From: an uncultured Porphyromonas sp. | GTDB taxonomy: Bacteria > Bacteroidota > Bacteroidia > Bacteroidales > Porphyromonadaceae | DNA: 19,289 nt | Reading direction: 5' to 3' | Assembly (NCBI GenBank): GCA_902490315.1 | Contig: CABUDK010000023.1 | Location: 1-19,289, forward strand | Shown: in pieces, positions 1-7,607 of the stretch | Layout of the letters: each line of letters begins with the position of its first letter | How positions within the stretch are numbered: position 1 is the stretch's first letter | Notes under the pieces: generated by a model | What the model was told of the DNA's origin: nothing | Database searches by the model: none | Seen by the model: only the letters and a program-made list of their open reading frames with translations | Program-made: the position numbers and the translations under genes

Positions 1-1700
1 GTCTCATACTCATCGTCGCTAGAGCAGAGCACCACGATGTCTGCCTTAGCAGCGATAGCTGCATCGATACCCTCTTGGACTGTCTCAAAGCCGAGGTTGT
101 CGATGAGCTTGTAACCGGCACAGCCGAAGAAGTTGCCCGAGAACTGTGAGCGAGCAAGTCTCATGGCGAGATTGCCGATCGTCAGCATGAAGACGACAGG
201 CTGCTTGCCGCGCTCCGTCGTCAAGCGTAGCTCCTCAAACTGATTGGCACCACGGTCGAAGTTGAGGGGTTGTAGACCCTCTTGCTTTTCTCCAGCAGAG
301 CAGCCGCACCCCGTCGTGATGACAGCGGGTGTCGCGAGCTTCTCGTGAGCGGTCTCTGTGAAGTTCGGGAATTCGTTGGTACCCAGTAGGGTCTCCTTGC
401 GCTTTGCGACCGCTGCATGGCGCTCTGTATTAGCCTCCTGGAGATCACGCTGTAGTGCGCCCGTGGTGACAAAGCTCTCGAATCCGCCCTCGCTAGCGCT
501 GATCTCGCCAAAGAGCTGCCAAGCATGCTCGGCGATCACATTAGTTAGTGTCTCTATGTAGTAAGAACCAGCAGCGGGGTCGACAACCTTGTCGAAGTGG
601 CTCTCCTCGCTCAGGAGGAGCTGCTGACTGCGTGCGATACGTTCGGAGAAGTCTGTGCTCTCCTCGTAAGCAATGTTGAAGGGTAGGACCGTGATCGAGT
701 CGACACCGCCCAGCGCTGCTGACATGGTCTCCGTCTGCGAGCGGAGCAGGTTGACATAAGCGTCATAGATGGTCATATTCCACTGCGAAGTGGTAGCGTG
801 CTGGCAAATCTTAGCCACATCGCCCTTGTACTGGTCACCATGCGCCCCGATGATCTCGGCCCATAGCCAGCGCGCAGCACGGAACTTGGCCATCTCCATG
901 AAGTAGCTCGAGCTAATGCCGAAGTGGAACTTGATCCTCCGAGCGATCTCCTCGACCTTGTGACCACGAGCCTCCATCTGGTCGAGTAGCTCAGCACCCC
1001 ACGCGAGTGCATAGGCTAGCTCCTTGACGATGCCCGCACCAGCGTTGCTCAGCATCGAAGCCTCTACGATGTAAAGGCGCATCTGGGGGATAGGCTTGGC
1101 AATGTTGTAGAGCTGCTCTAGCGTGTCGTAGCGCCTATCGTCGACGACTCCCTTCATCAGCTCGCGCTTGAACGGGTTGTACTCGATAGAGCCTCTTACG
1201 GCTGCGCCATCGATCTTATGCTTCTGCACGTAGGCAACAAAGAGCTCTGCGAGCTCGACTGTACGGGAGATACAGGTTGAGAGATTGATCTCTACAGCCG
1301 TCAGGTCTATTCCCTTGAGGAGCGTTTCTAGAGTCTCGGCAGAGAGGATCGTCTTAGAGATGTTGAACCCGAGGGAAGTGACTCCCTTGTTGAGTATATC
1401 TAGCGCCTTAGCGTTCGCCTCGGCGGGATCCTTAACCTTAATGTCTTGGCGTACGAGCCACTCATTGTTTAGCTTCGTCGATCGCACGTAGGGGTATTCA
1501 CCAGGTAGTGCTAGACGTGAGGCATATTGAGCAATGTCTTCGCGTCTGTACATAGGCTGTAGGTTAAAGCCTTCAGGCGTACGCCATACGAGCCGCTTGT
1601 CAAAGGAGGCACCCTTGAGATCGACTGTGACTTTCTCCAGCCACTGCTCTTTGCTTACGGGGGGGAAGTCCCCAAAGAGCCGTTCTCTTTTATTTGCCAT
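1..1700 (-). CDS. mutA: Methylmalonyl-CoA mutase small (beta) subunit, 3' end cut by window edge
   Basis: This gene has no stop codon in the window. I read 566 codons on the minus strand from ATG at 1700, beginning MANKRERLFGDFPPVSKEQW. This N-terminus and the following segments (DLKGASFDKRLVWRTPEGFN, PGEYPYVRSTKLNNEWLVRQ, DPAAGSYYIETLTN) match MutA of Porphyromonas and related propionate producers as I remember it. The subunit partners the B12-binding MutB in interconverting succinyl-CoA and methylmalonyl-CoA in the cytoplasm. MutA is a degenerate copy of the catalytic subunit and is mainly structural. The last visible part (about residues 490-566) runs into the C-terminal cobalamin-binding-like fold; roughly 50 residues and presumably mutB lie outside. 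It follows lptB in the same direction after a 169-base gap with its own promoter candidates, so it is probably a separate unit. Confidence 0.93.
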   Translation of the reverse strand, partial: MANKRERLFGDFPPVSKEQWLEKVTVDLKGASFDKRLVWRTPEGFNLQPMYRREDIAQYASRLALPGEYPYVRSTKLNNEWLVRQDIKVKDPAEANAKALDILNKGVTSLGFNISKTILSAETLETLLKGIDLTAVEINLSTCISRTVELAELFVAYVQKHKIDGAAVRGSIEYNPFKRELMKGVVDDRRYDTLEQLYNIAKPIPQMRLYIVEASMLSNAGAGIVKELAYALAWGAELLDQMEARGHKVEEIARRIKFHFGISSSYFMEMAKFRAARWLWAEIIGAHGDQYKGDVAKICQHATTSQWNMTIYDAYVNLLRSQTETMSAALGGVDSITVLPFNIAYEESTDFSERIARSQQLLLSEESHFDKVVDPAAGSYYIETLTNVIAEHAWQLFGEISASEGGFESFVTTGALQRDLQEANTERHAAVAKRKETLLGTNEFPNFTETAHEKLATPAVITTGCGCSAGEKQEGLQPLNFDRGANQFEELRLTTERGKQPVVFMLTIGNLAMRLARSQFSGNFFGCAGYKLIDNLGFETVQEGIDAAIAAKADIVVLCSSDDEYE

Positions 1701-1734
1701 ATCGTATATGTGTGTGTTGTGTGAATTGATTACG

Positions 1735-1742
1735 CAAAGGTG
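1735..1742 (-). promoter_or_regulatory. Alternative -7 element for mutA
   Basis: The minus strand reads CACCTTTG, followed by CGTAA. It keeps the conserved TTTG but has C for the first T of TAnnTTTG. It lies 35 bases ahead of the mutA start, a short and plausible leader. Either this site or the one at 1799-1806 could be the real promoter. Confidence 0.3.
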
Positions 1743-1798
1743 CAGCAATGAGGACTCTCTCCTATCCGATAGAAGTTAGTCGACCATGTTGCTACCCG

Positions 1799-1806
1799 CA
1801 AAGATA
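1799..1806 (-). promoter_or_regulatory. Candidate -7 element for mutA
   Basis: On the minus strand this reads TATCTTTG, a perfect match to the Bacteroidota -7 consensus TAnnTTTG, about 98 bases ahead of the mutA ATG. I see no clear -33 TTTG at the usual distance. A second candidate, CACCTTTG, lies closer at 1742-1735. Confidence 0.4.
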
Positions 1807-1839
1807 ACTATTTCTATTTATATAGAGCGTCACCCGTGC

Positions 1840-1860
1840 CTATTGTCATCACGACAATAG
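1840..1860 (-). terminator. Hairpin downstream of lptB
   Basis: Perfect 8-base inverted repeat CTATTGTC / GACAATAG with a 5-base loop, 10 bases past the lptB stop. It has no run of T right after the stem in the minus direction, so its role as terminator of the transporter-lptB unit is only plausible. Confidence 0.4.
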
Positions 1861-1869
1861 TGCCAAAGA

Positions 1870-2673
1870 CTATAGATCTGTGAAGCTCTTGCGACGCAAG
1901 ACGAAGTCGCGTCCGAGGTACTTCTCACGCACCAGAGCGTTCTCAGCGAGTTGCTCTGCCGTACCCTGAAAGAGTACCTTGCCCTCGAAGAGCAGATAAG
2001 CACGATCGGTGATGCTGAGCGTCTCATTGACATTGTGATCGGTGATCAGGATGCCGATGTTGCGCTGCTTGAGCTTAGCTACGATAGACTGTATGTCCTG
2101 CACAGCAATCGGGTCGACACCTGCAAAGGGCTCGTCGAGCATGATAAACTTAGGGTCGATAGCAAGGCAGCGAGCTATCTCGACACGTCTACGCTCACCT
2201 CCCGAGAGTCTATTACCCTGATTGGTGCGTACTTTGTGAAGTCCAAACTCATCGAGCAGTGTCTCCAGTCTCTCGTGCTGCTGCTCCGGTGTGAGTGGCG
2301 TCATCTCTAGCACCGCCTTGATATTGTCCTCTACCGAAAGCTTTCTAAAGACCGACGCCTCCTGCGCTAGATAACCGATTCCGAGGCGGGCACGCTGATA
2401 GACAGGGAGCTTCGTTATGTCCTGCTCATTGAGGTATATCTTGCCCCCATTAGGTACGACCAGCCCCACCGTCATATAGAAAGTGGTTGTCTTGCCCGCA
2501 CCATTAGGGCCTAGCAGTCCGACGATCTCCCCTTGGCGTAGCTCGATAGAGACATCGTTGACCACGGTACGACTGCGGTAACGCTTCACCAGATGCTCCG
2601 TACGCAAGAGCCCCGTCTCACCTTTGTGGCGATCAGGAGAGAGTGCCTCAGCGGTATCTATAGTATCTGTCAT
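1870..2673 (-). CDS. lptB: LPS export ABC transporter ATP-binding protein LptB
   Basis: 267 residues. This is the cytoplasmic ATPase of the LptB2FG complex, which extracts lipopolysaccharide from the inner membrane and drives it to the outer membrane. All nucleotide-binding motifs are present: Walker A GPNGAGKTT (55-63), Q-loop Q104, signature LSGGE (156-160), Walker B FIMLDE (176-181) and switch histidine H213 in ITDHN. The stretch GIGYLAQEASVFRKLSVEDN and the segment TDHNVNETLSITDRAYLL are characteristic of LptB rather than of other small ABC ATPases. The protein is about 25 residues longer than the usual 240, owing to a polar N-terminal extension (residues 1-22) found also in other Bacteroidota. 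The start lies 3 bases past the stop of the upstream transporter gene, so the two are almost certainly co-transcribed. Confidence 0.95.
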   Translation of the reverse strand: MTDTIDTAEALSPDRHKGETGLLRTEHLVKRYRSRTVVNDVSIELRQGEIVGLLGPNGAGKTTTFYMTVGLVVPNGGKIYLNEQDITKLPVYQRARLGIGYLAQEASVFRKLSVEDNIKAVLEMTPLTPEQQHERLETLLDEFGLHKVRTNQGNRLSGGERRRVEIARCLAIDPKFIMLDEPFAGVDPIAVQDIQSIVAKLKQRNIGILITDHNVNETLSITDRAYLLFEGKVLFQGTAEQLAENALVREKYLGRDFVLRRKSFTDL

Positions 2674-2676
2674 AAG

Positions 2677-4356
2677 CTATACAAAGAGTAAGATGAGTAG
2701 CTGTGCGGTGATGATACGGACGAACATACCGAGCGGGTAAACCGTAGCATAGGCGACCGTGTGCCTGCTCCCTTTGAGTCTATCGCCGACCACCTCCAGA
2801 GCCATCGGGTTCGCCATGCTACCACACACCACCCCGCACATAGTAGCGTAGTCCCCCCGCTTGCGTCGTAGCATATACCAGCCGACCAGTAGGATAGGGA
2901 GCACCGTCAGCAAGGCGCCATAGCCGAGCCATACCAACCCTTGAGTACTAAAGAGGATATCAAAGAAGCCTGCGCCCGACGAGAGCCCCAGACAGCCAAG
3001 GTAGAGGATCAGTCCCAGCTGTCGTACCAGTAGACTAGCACTATTGGTGATGTAAGTAGTCACATGCATACGAGGGCCGAAGGCTCCCATAAGGATACCG
3101 ATGATGATACCGCCACCAGCTAGCCCCAGACGTATAGGCATGCTCACACCAGGGATATAGAAAGGTATCATACCGACGAAAACGCTGATGAAGAGACCAA
3201 TGAAAAGCCCCAGCAGGTTGGGAGCGTCCAAGTCCTTGATCTCGTTGCCGATTTTTGCCGCAACCGCATCGGTAGCCTCCTTGGTACCCACCACGGTCAT
3301 ACGGTCTCCCAGCTGCAGGTGCAAGTCGGGTGAGGTAAGCAGCTCGATACCCGCACGATCGATACGTGTCACATTGACCCTATAGTCATTGCGCAGATGT
3401 AAAGCACTGAGACGCACACCGTTGTACTCCTTGCGTGTGAGGACGAGCCGCCTAGAGACGAGACTCTGGTCCACACTATCCCAATCAATGTCAGAGCGGT
3501 TCCAGTCCCTCGCCATCTTCTTACCGAAGAATAGCTCTAGCCTAGGCACCTCTCGCTCGTCTGACACGATTAGCAAGCGATCTCCCTCCTGTAGCTGCGT
3601 CGAGGAGTCGGGAGACATAGCCTTGCCATCACGCCATATACGACTGATTACAAAGGGCGTCCCTGCGATCCGTGAGACCTCCGAGATCGTCTTGCCGACG
3701 ACCCCCATATTCATCACCTCGTACTCGCTAAAGAAGGCTGCGCGCTCCTCCTCGTCGGACTGTCCCTTGGCACGTTTCTTTGCTAAGGGGGCTAGTACAT
3801 AGAGCGCTAGTATGACCCCCACCACACCAAAGGGGTAGGTGATCGCACACGCCAGTGCCATCTCTGCCAGCATGCTCTGCCCCTCGGTACCGACACTCGG
3901 CAGACTACTCTGCGCCGCAGCTAGCGCCGGCGTATTGGTCGTAGCACCCGACATGATGCCGACCCACTGGCTGATGGGCAGCTCCGAGACGAAGAAGAGG
4001 GCCACGACGAGCGCCAGGTCGACCACCACGATGAGGAGCGAGTCGAGATTGTCCCGTATGCCACCCTTCTTGAGTGAGGGAAAGAAAGCAGGTCCCACCT
4101 GAAGACCCAGCGCATAGATAAAGAGGATCAACCCAAAGTTCATCCCAAAGTCTAGCGTCCTCGCCTCTAGCGTGATACCCCAGTAGGAGAGCAGGATGCC
4201 AACGAAGAAGACGAAGGTCACCCCCAGGGAGATACGGGCTATACGGATGCGAGCTAAGAGCAACCCCACCAGAGAGACCAGTGAGATCACAATAATCGAT
4301 TGAGGCACCGATGGTATGACGAAGAGTTCGTTGAGAAAAGCTCGCAGACTATCCAT
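2677..4356 (-). CDS. AspT/YidE-family putative transporter with two TrkA-C (RCK) domains
   Basis: Inner-membrane protein of 559 residues from the chosen ATG at 4356. An upstream in-frame ATG at 4461 would add 35 residues, but that extension lies over the TACCTTTG promoter element and is not membrane-like; the 559-residue form fits the family length. Layout: five or so membrane segments (about 15-190), the family signature GATTNTPALAAAQ (137-149), a cytoplasmic pair of TrkA-C domains (about 210-385), then a second membrane half (about 390-559). The family includes aspartate:alanine antiporter AspT and the uncharacterised YidE; the substrate here cannot be told from sequence. TrkA-C domains normally bind small ligands or nucleotides and may gate transport. 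It is the first gene of the unit that continues into lptB. Confidence 0.88.
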   Translation of the reverse strand: MDSLRAFLNELFVIPSVPQSIIVISLVSLVGLLLARIRIARISLGVTFVFFVGILLSYWGITLEARTLDFGMNFGLILFIYALGLQVGPAFFPSLKKGGIRDNLDSLLIVVVDLALVVALFFVSELPISQWVGIMSGATTNTPALAAAQSSLPSVGTEGQSMLAEMALACAITYPFGVVGVILALYVLAPLAKKRAKGQSDEEERAAFFSEYEVMNMGVVGKTISEVSRIAGTPFVISRIWRDGKAMSPDSSTQLQEGDRLLIVSDEREVPRLELFFGKKMARDWNRSDIDWDSVDQSLVSRRLVLTRKEYNGVRLSALHLRNDYRVNVTRIDRAGIELLTSPDLHLQLGDRMTVVGTKEATDAVAAKIGNEIKDLDAPNLLGLFIGLFISVFVGMIPFYIPGVSMPIRLGLAGGGIIIGILMGAFGPRMHVTTYITNSASLLVRQLGLILYLGCLGLSSGAGFFDILFSTQGLVWLGYGALLTVLPILLVGWYMLRRKRGDYATMCGVVCGSMANPMALEVVGDRLKGSRHTVAYATVYPLGMFVRIITAQLLILLFV

Positions 4357-4450
4357 ACATGTAGCTAGAAAGTATAAAGTAAGACCCCTCCTCAGGATCC
4401 GCACAGATGGGAGCGCATCGCGCTGACGACGACACTCCAATGTCGTTACG

Positions 4451-4458
4451 CAAAGGTA
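4451..4458 (-). promoter_or_regulatory. -7 element for the AspT-like/lptB operon
   Basis: The minus strand reads TACCTTTG, a full match to TAnnTTTG, about 95 bases ahead of the chosen start at 4356. It argues against the upstream ATG at 4461. No clear -33 element is seen. Confidence 0.6.
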
Positions 4459-4498
4459 CACAGAATCAGATTAACGGACCATATCGATACGAGACTTC

Positions 4499-4524
4499 AG
4501 GTGACAGCGAACTACGTGTCACCT
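4499..4524. promoter_or_regulatory. Operator-like inverted repeat
   Basis: Perfect 8-base inverted repeat AGGTGACA / TGTCACCT with a 10-base spacer. It lies 41-66 bases upstream of the -7 element of the transporter-lptB operon. The geometry suits a dimeric regulator, but I recognise no known binding motif. Confidence 0.35.
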
Positions 4525-4535
4525 CTGATCTCCAC

Positions 4536-4690
4536 GGAGGAATTTTCGAATAGCTCCCTGGGAAATAAAAAATTCTTCGGACTTATGATTTGATTCTTCC
4601 GAAGTTTCGTTTGATTCTTCCGAAGTTTCTTTGAATTCCTCCGAAGAGATTTTTCTTTCCTCGCTGGAGAATGATAATTCCCTACCGAGG
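4536..4690. repeat. Degenerate array of about 22-base GGAA/TTCC units
   Basis: Between the divergent promoters lie about seven degenerate units of 20-22 bases built around GGAA/TTCC or TTCCGAAG motifs. The clearest neighbours are the TTTGATTCTTCCGAAGTTTC type near 4590-4640. The array resembles the better preserved one at 12229-12338. An open reading frame of 94 codons on the minus strand (4796-4512) crosses it, but its repetitive basic product is an artefact. The rest of the 4357-4924 gap contains only the promoter and operator candidates listed. Confidence 0.6.
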
Positions 4691-4726
4691 AATTGCATCT
4701 GATGACGTAAAGTTGGTGGGGTGCTG

Positions 4727-4758
4727 TTTGCTTTTTAGAAGGAGAATGCTTAATTTCG
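4727..4758 (+). promoter_or_regulatory. Weak promoter candidate for the T9SS cargo gene
   Basis: TTTG at 4727-4730, a 20-base spacer, then TAATTTCG at 4751-4758. This is one base away from TAnnTTTG at a good spacing. It would leave a leader of about 160 bases. Confidence 0.3.
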
Positions 4759-4924
4759 CACTTGTATAGGGCAGTTGTTAGTAGCTCCTTACGCATCCTC
4801 CCGCAGTCTCTACATCCTGTAAATTTCGTAGAGGAGGTGAGAGGTCGAGGATCATAGAGATAAGCTAAGACAATGTCCCAATATTATACTGCAGACACTA
4901 TAAATACATACACTAATACAGCTT

Positions 4925-6562
4925 ATGAAAAGACTATTACCTATTCTACTCTGCTTCTTGGCACTAGCAGTGCCAAGGCTCTATGGTCAGGAGACTCACA
5001 CGGTCACCTTCTCCGCTGAGCCCGCTAGTGAGAAGAATTATGTGGCCGTCAAGGACTATGACACCTATGAGGAAATCGCTTCAGGGACCGCCGTAAAAGA
5101 CGGAACCCAAATTTCGGTCTATGCTTACTGTGATAAAAACAAATACGCATTTGACTACTGGGAGGTAGATGGCGTACGTAGTGAGGAGTTTCAGACGGAC
5201 AAGATCAAAGGTTACGTAGTGACAAAGGACGTCACTTTCGTGGCTCACTTTCGTGAGCTGGAGATGCTACCTATCACCTTCTCTGCAAATGGCCCTGGTA
5301 CCATAGAGGGAAAAAGTTATGGTGTTGTGACAAAGAGCGGTGATAAAATCATCGAGAATGCTTACGTAGTCTTCGTTGCAACGCCTAATGAGAACGCTGA
5401 GATAGTAGACTGGACCATCAATGGGGAGCGCACGAAAGCTGGGAAGACAAAAGTCTCCTACAAGGTCGAAAGAGGCAAGCCAAACACAGTCGTGGCTAAC
5501 TTCAAATCGACGGCACCTGCAGGGCACACCGTCAAATACTCTGCTGATCCTGCAGAGGGCGGTACCGTCAAGGCAACTTACTTCAAGGACGGGAAAGAGG
5601 TATCTCTAGTCTCTGGAGAGACACTCCCCGAAAGCTCTTATATCACTTTCAAAGCTGAGGCAAACGAAGGTTATGAGTTCGAGAAGTTTACGGTCAACGG
5701 TATAGACGCTCCCGAGGACTTTGCCAACCCAGGACAGTACGCAACGGAGCTTTCTGTAGATCTCAATGTAGTCGCTATATTCAAGAGTACAGCTCCTGCT
5801 GAGGAGTACACGGTGACCTTTGCTGCTGATCCTGCCGAGGGTGGTACGGTTACAGCAACGCGTTATGACAGTGACAAGGACGAAGAGGTTCCCTTTGAGA
5901 CGGGTGCCAAGTTCTCTGGTGATGAGAATTATCTCACCTTTACAGCAAAGGCTAACGACGGCTATGAGATCGTAAGCTGGATCGCCAACGGTAAGGATGT
6001 CACGCCTAGCGATCCTAAGAAGCTTGGGGAGCTCGAGTATCAAGCTAAGGCGGCTCTCGACCTCAAGGTGGTCTTCAAGAAGCTTCAGAAGAACTACGTT
6101 GTCACGCTGCAGAGCAATGCTCATGGTACGATCTCTATCAAGGAGGATGTAGACCTAAAGGCTGTACCTGAAGGTACCAAGCTCACGGTCGTAGCTAAGG
6201 GTGCCAACGACAAGTGCGAGCTCAAGTCGCTTAAGGCAAACGGTAAGGATATCCTCAAGGATAAGACCTTTACGGTTACTGAGGATGTGACGGTCGTTGC
6301 TGAGTTTGTCGACCATACTGGTGTTGATGCAGTCACCACGACTACGCTCTCTATCTATCCTAATCCTGCTAAAGAGATTGCTACCGTCACAGGCCTAGCA
6401 CCTGAGACTGCTGTAGCTCTCTACATGCTAGATGGACAGCTGATCACCCGCCTACGTGCCGACCATGCTGGTAGCCTACAGATCGATCTCACCGCTCTGA
6501 GCGATGGCACCTATCTAGTAGTCACCGATGGCGCTACACAGCGACTCGTCGTCAAGCACTAA
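4925..6562 (+). CDS. Secreted repeat protein with type IX secretion C-terminal sorting domain
   Basis: 545 residues. A clear signal peptide (1-21: KR, hydrophobic LLPILLCFLALAV, cleavage near LYG|Q) is followed by five tandem beta-rich repeats at about 25-109, 115-194, 201-287, 294-385 and 391-462. Each runs from a strand such as VTFSADPAEGGTV through a YxxF/W...NG turn to a VVAxF strand, like the bacterial repeat / InlB B-repeat-like modules of surface proteins. Repeats 3 and 4 are the most alike (both contain ADPAEGGTV). Residues 474-545 are a Por-type sorting domain: SIYPNPAKE, ATVTGL, ALYMLDGQLI, LSDGTYLVV and a lysine-containing end. The protein is expected to cross the outer membrane by T9SS and be anchored or released. 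No enzymatic domain is visible, so adhesion or a structural role is only inference. It is monocistronic, with a terminator 139 bases downstream. Confidence 0.88.
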   Translation: MKRLLPILLCFLALAVPRLYGQETHTVTFSAEPASEKNYVAVKDYDTYEEIASGTAVKDGTQISVYAYCDKNKYAFDYWEVDGVRSEEFQTDKIKGYVVTKDVTFVAHFRELEMLPITFSANGPGTIEGKSYGVVTKSGDKIIENAYVVFVATPNENAEIVDWTINGERTKAGKTKVSYKVERGKPNTVVANFKSTAPAGHTVKYSADPAEGGTVKATYFKDGKEVSLVSGETLPESSYITFKAEANEGYEFEKFTVNGIDAPEDFANPGQYATELSVDLNVVAIFKSTAPAEEYTVTFAADPAEGGTVTATRYDSDKDEEVPFETGAKFSGDENYLTFTAKANDGYEIVSWIANGKDVTPSDPKKLGELEYQAKAALDLKVVFKKLQKNYVVTLQSNAHGTISIKEDVDLKAVPEGTKLTVVAKGANDKCELKSLKANGKDILKDKTFTVTEDVTVVAEFVDHTGVDAVTTTTLSIYPNPAKEIATVTGLAPETAVALYMLDGQLITRLRADHAGSLQIDLTALSDGTYLVVTDGATQRLVVKH

Positions 6563-6700
6563 TGCCTATACTAAGACTATGAGCACCATCCGTTAGTCAT
6601 CTCGATTGCGAGTCATACTGACTGGGTAGATCATAGTTGACCTGCTTTAGGATAACTACGGAGAAGGTTCCAATCTTGCCCTGTGGTTACCCACAGAAAT

Positions 6701-6747
6701 AACTATCGGAGATTGTTGCGTGCGACAGTCTCCGATAGTTGTTTTTT
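6701..6747 (+). terminator. Rho-independent terminator after the T9SS cargo gene
   Basis: Perfect 12-base stem AACTATCGGAGA / TCTCCGATAGTT (6701-6712, 6729-6740), which extends inward by four further pairs including one G-T pair, followed by GTTTTTT. A smaller hairpin, CTGTGG-TTAC-CCACAG, precedes it at 6681-6696. Together with the promoter and operator candidates below, these account for the 309-base gap 6563-6871. Confidence 0.88.
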
Positions 6748-6768
6748 ACTCAGACGGGTAGTCTGCAG

Positions 6769-6782
6769 CTACCTATAGGTAG
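6769..6782. promoter_or_regulatory. Palindromic operator candidate upstream of the hemerythrin gene
   Basis: Perfect 14-base palindrome CTACCTATAGGTAG, ending 3 bases before the putative -33 TTG. A short hairpin CAGAC-GGGTA-GTCTG (6751-6765) sits just before it. The position suits an activator or repressor site for the following operon. Confidence 0.45.
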
Positions 6783-6784
6783 GT

Positions 6785-6816
6785 ATTGAGTAATCGACAG
6801 ATCATTTGTATCTTTG
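6785..6816 (+). promoter_or_regulatory. Promoter of the hemerythrin/regulator operon
   Basis: ATTG at 6785-6788, a 20-base spacer, then a perfect -7 element TATCTTTG at 6809-6816, about 55 bases ahead of the ATG at 6872. This is one of the best Bacteroidota-type promoters in the window. Confidence 0.65.
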
Positions 6817-6871
6817 CTTGCGGTATCTATTAGTCGCAGCGACACACTAAAATCAAAAAAACACTCTGTCT

Positions 6872-7594
6872 ATGAATCCCCCGACCCTCCTCAACCATCC
6901 CTTCGATGCTCAAACCTCTCTGAGCAAGTTGATCTTGACGCACTATGATCTGCTCATGGTGATCACCCGCTTTGGCATCCCACTAGGCTTCGGCGATAAG
7001 AGTGTCGATGAGGTGTGTCAAGCCAATGGCGTCGACACGAATACGCTCCTCGCTGTCGTCAACATGCTGACGACGCAGTCGGACACGATCCCAGGGGAGC
7101 TGCTACACGAGATATCGGCGGAGTCACTGATAGCCTATCTGCAGCGATCGCATCACTACTTTCTGGACTATAAGCTACCAGATCTACGAGGAAATCTTTT
7201 CACTGCAGTTGAGGAGGGTTCGCCAGAGGTGGCGGCCCTGATCCACCGCTTCTACGATGCTTATGTGGAGGAGGTACACAAGCACATGGGATACGAGGAT
7301 GAGGTGCTCTTCCCCTATGTGCATCGGCTGCTCAAGGGGGATCGTGATAAGAACTACTCGATCGATGAGTTCGAGAGTAGACATGATCACATAGAGATGA
7401 AGATCACCGACCTCAAGAATATCTTGATCAAGTACTACCAGTCGATGGGAGACTATGCGCTGACGAATGTCCTGCATGAGCTTTTTACCACCGAGAGCGA
7501 CCTGATGTGGCACAACCATATCGAGGACTGTCTCTTCGTGCCGCTTATCAAGCAGATCGAGGAGACACTCCAAGCTAGCAACAGACACGCATAA
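6872..7594 (+). CDS. Hemerythrin HHE-domain protein, RIC/ScdA-like
   Basis: 240 residues, cytoplasmic. The N-terminal part (about 15-75) resembles the small helical ScdA_N-like domain of di-iron repair proteins, although the usual cysteine pair is not evident (only C49). Residues 85-235 are a four-helix HHE hemerythrin domain with candidate iron ligands in HHYF (94-95), HKHMGYEDE (136-144), ESRHDHIE (169-175) and WHNHIED (213-219). Family members bind a di-iron centre and sense or buffer oxygen or nitric oxide, or repair damaged Fe-S clusters. Which of these applies here is not shown. It is followed after 13 bases by a LuxR-type regulator, so the pair is probably an operon acting in oxidative or nitrosative stress; that is an inference from family and context. 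Confidence 0.85.
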   Translation: MNPPTLLNHPFDAQTSLSKLILTHYDLLMVITRFGIPLGFGDKSVDEVCQANGVDTNTLLAVVNMLTTQSDTIPGELLHEISAESLIAYLQRSHHYFLDYKLPDLRGNLFTAVEEGSPEVAALIHRFYDAYVEEVHKHMGYEDEVLFPYVHRLLKGDRDKNYSIDEFESRHDHIEMKITDLKNILIKYYQSMGDYALTNVLHELFTTESDLMWHNHIEDCLFVPLIKQIEETLQASNRHA

Positions 7595-7607
7595 ACGACT
7601 CCAACGG

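Noticed and set aside
221..526. Open frame of 101 codons on the minus strand inside mutA
   Set aside because: It is out of frame with mutA, whose reading is continuous and family-like through the whole interval.
4357..4461. Longer N-terminus of the AspT-like transporter starting at 4461
   Set aside because: The extension covers the TACCTTTG promoter element, is not hydrophobic or family-like, and the ATG at 4356 gives the usual length.
4536..4690. CRISPR array
   Set aside because: Units are only 20-22 bases with no unique spacers of constant length between them, and no cas gene is present; the same holds for 12229-12338.
4512..4796. 94-codon open frame on the minus strand with Lys/Asn-rich repeats
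   Set aside because: It only translates the degenerate 22-base array; the product is repetitive and basic and no family fits.
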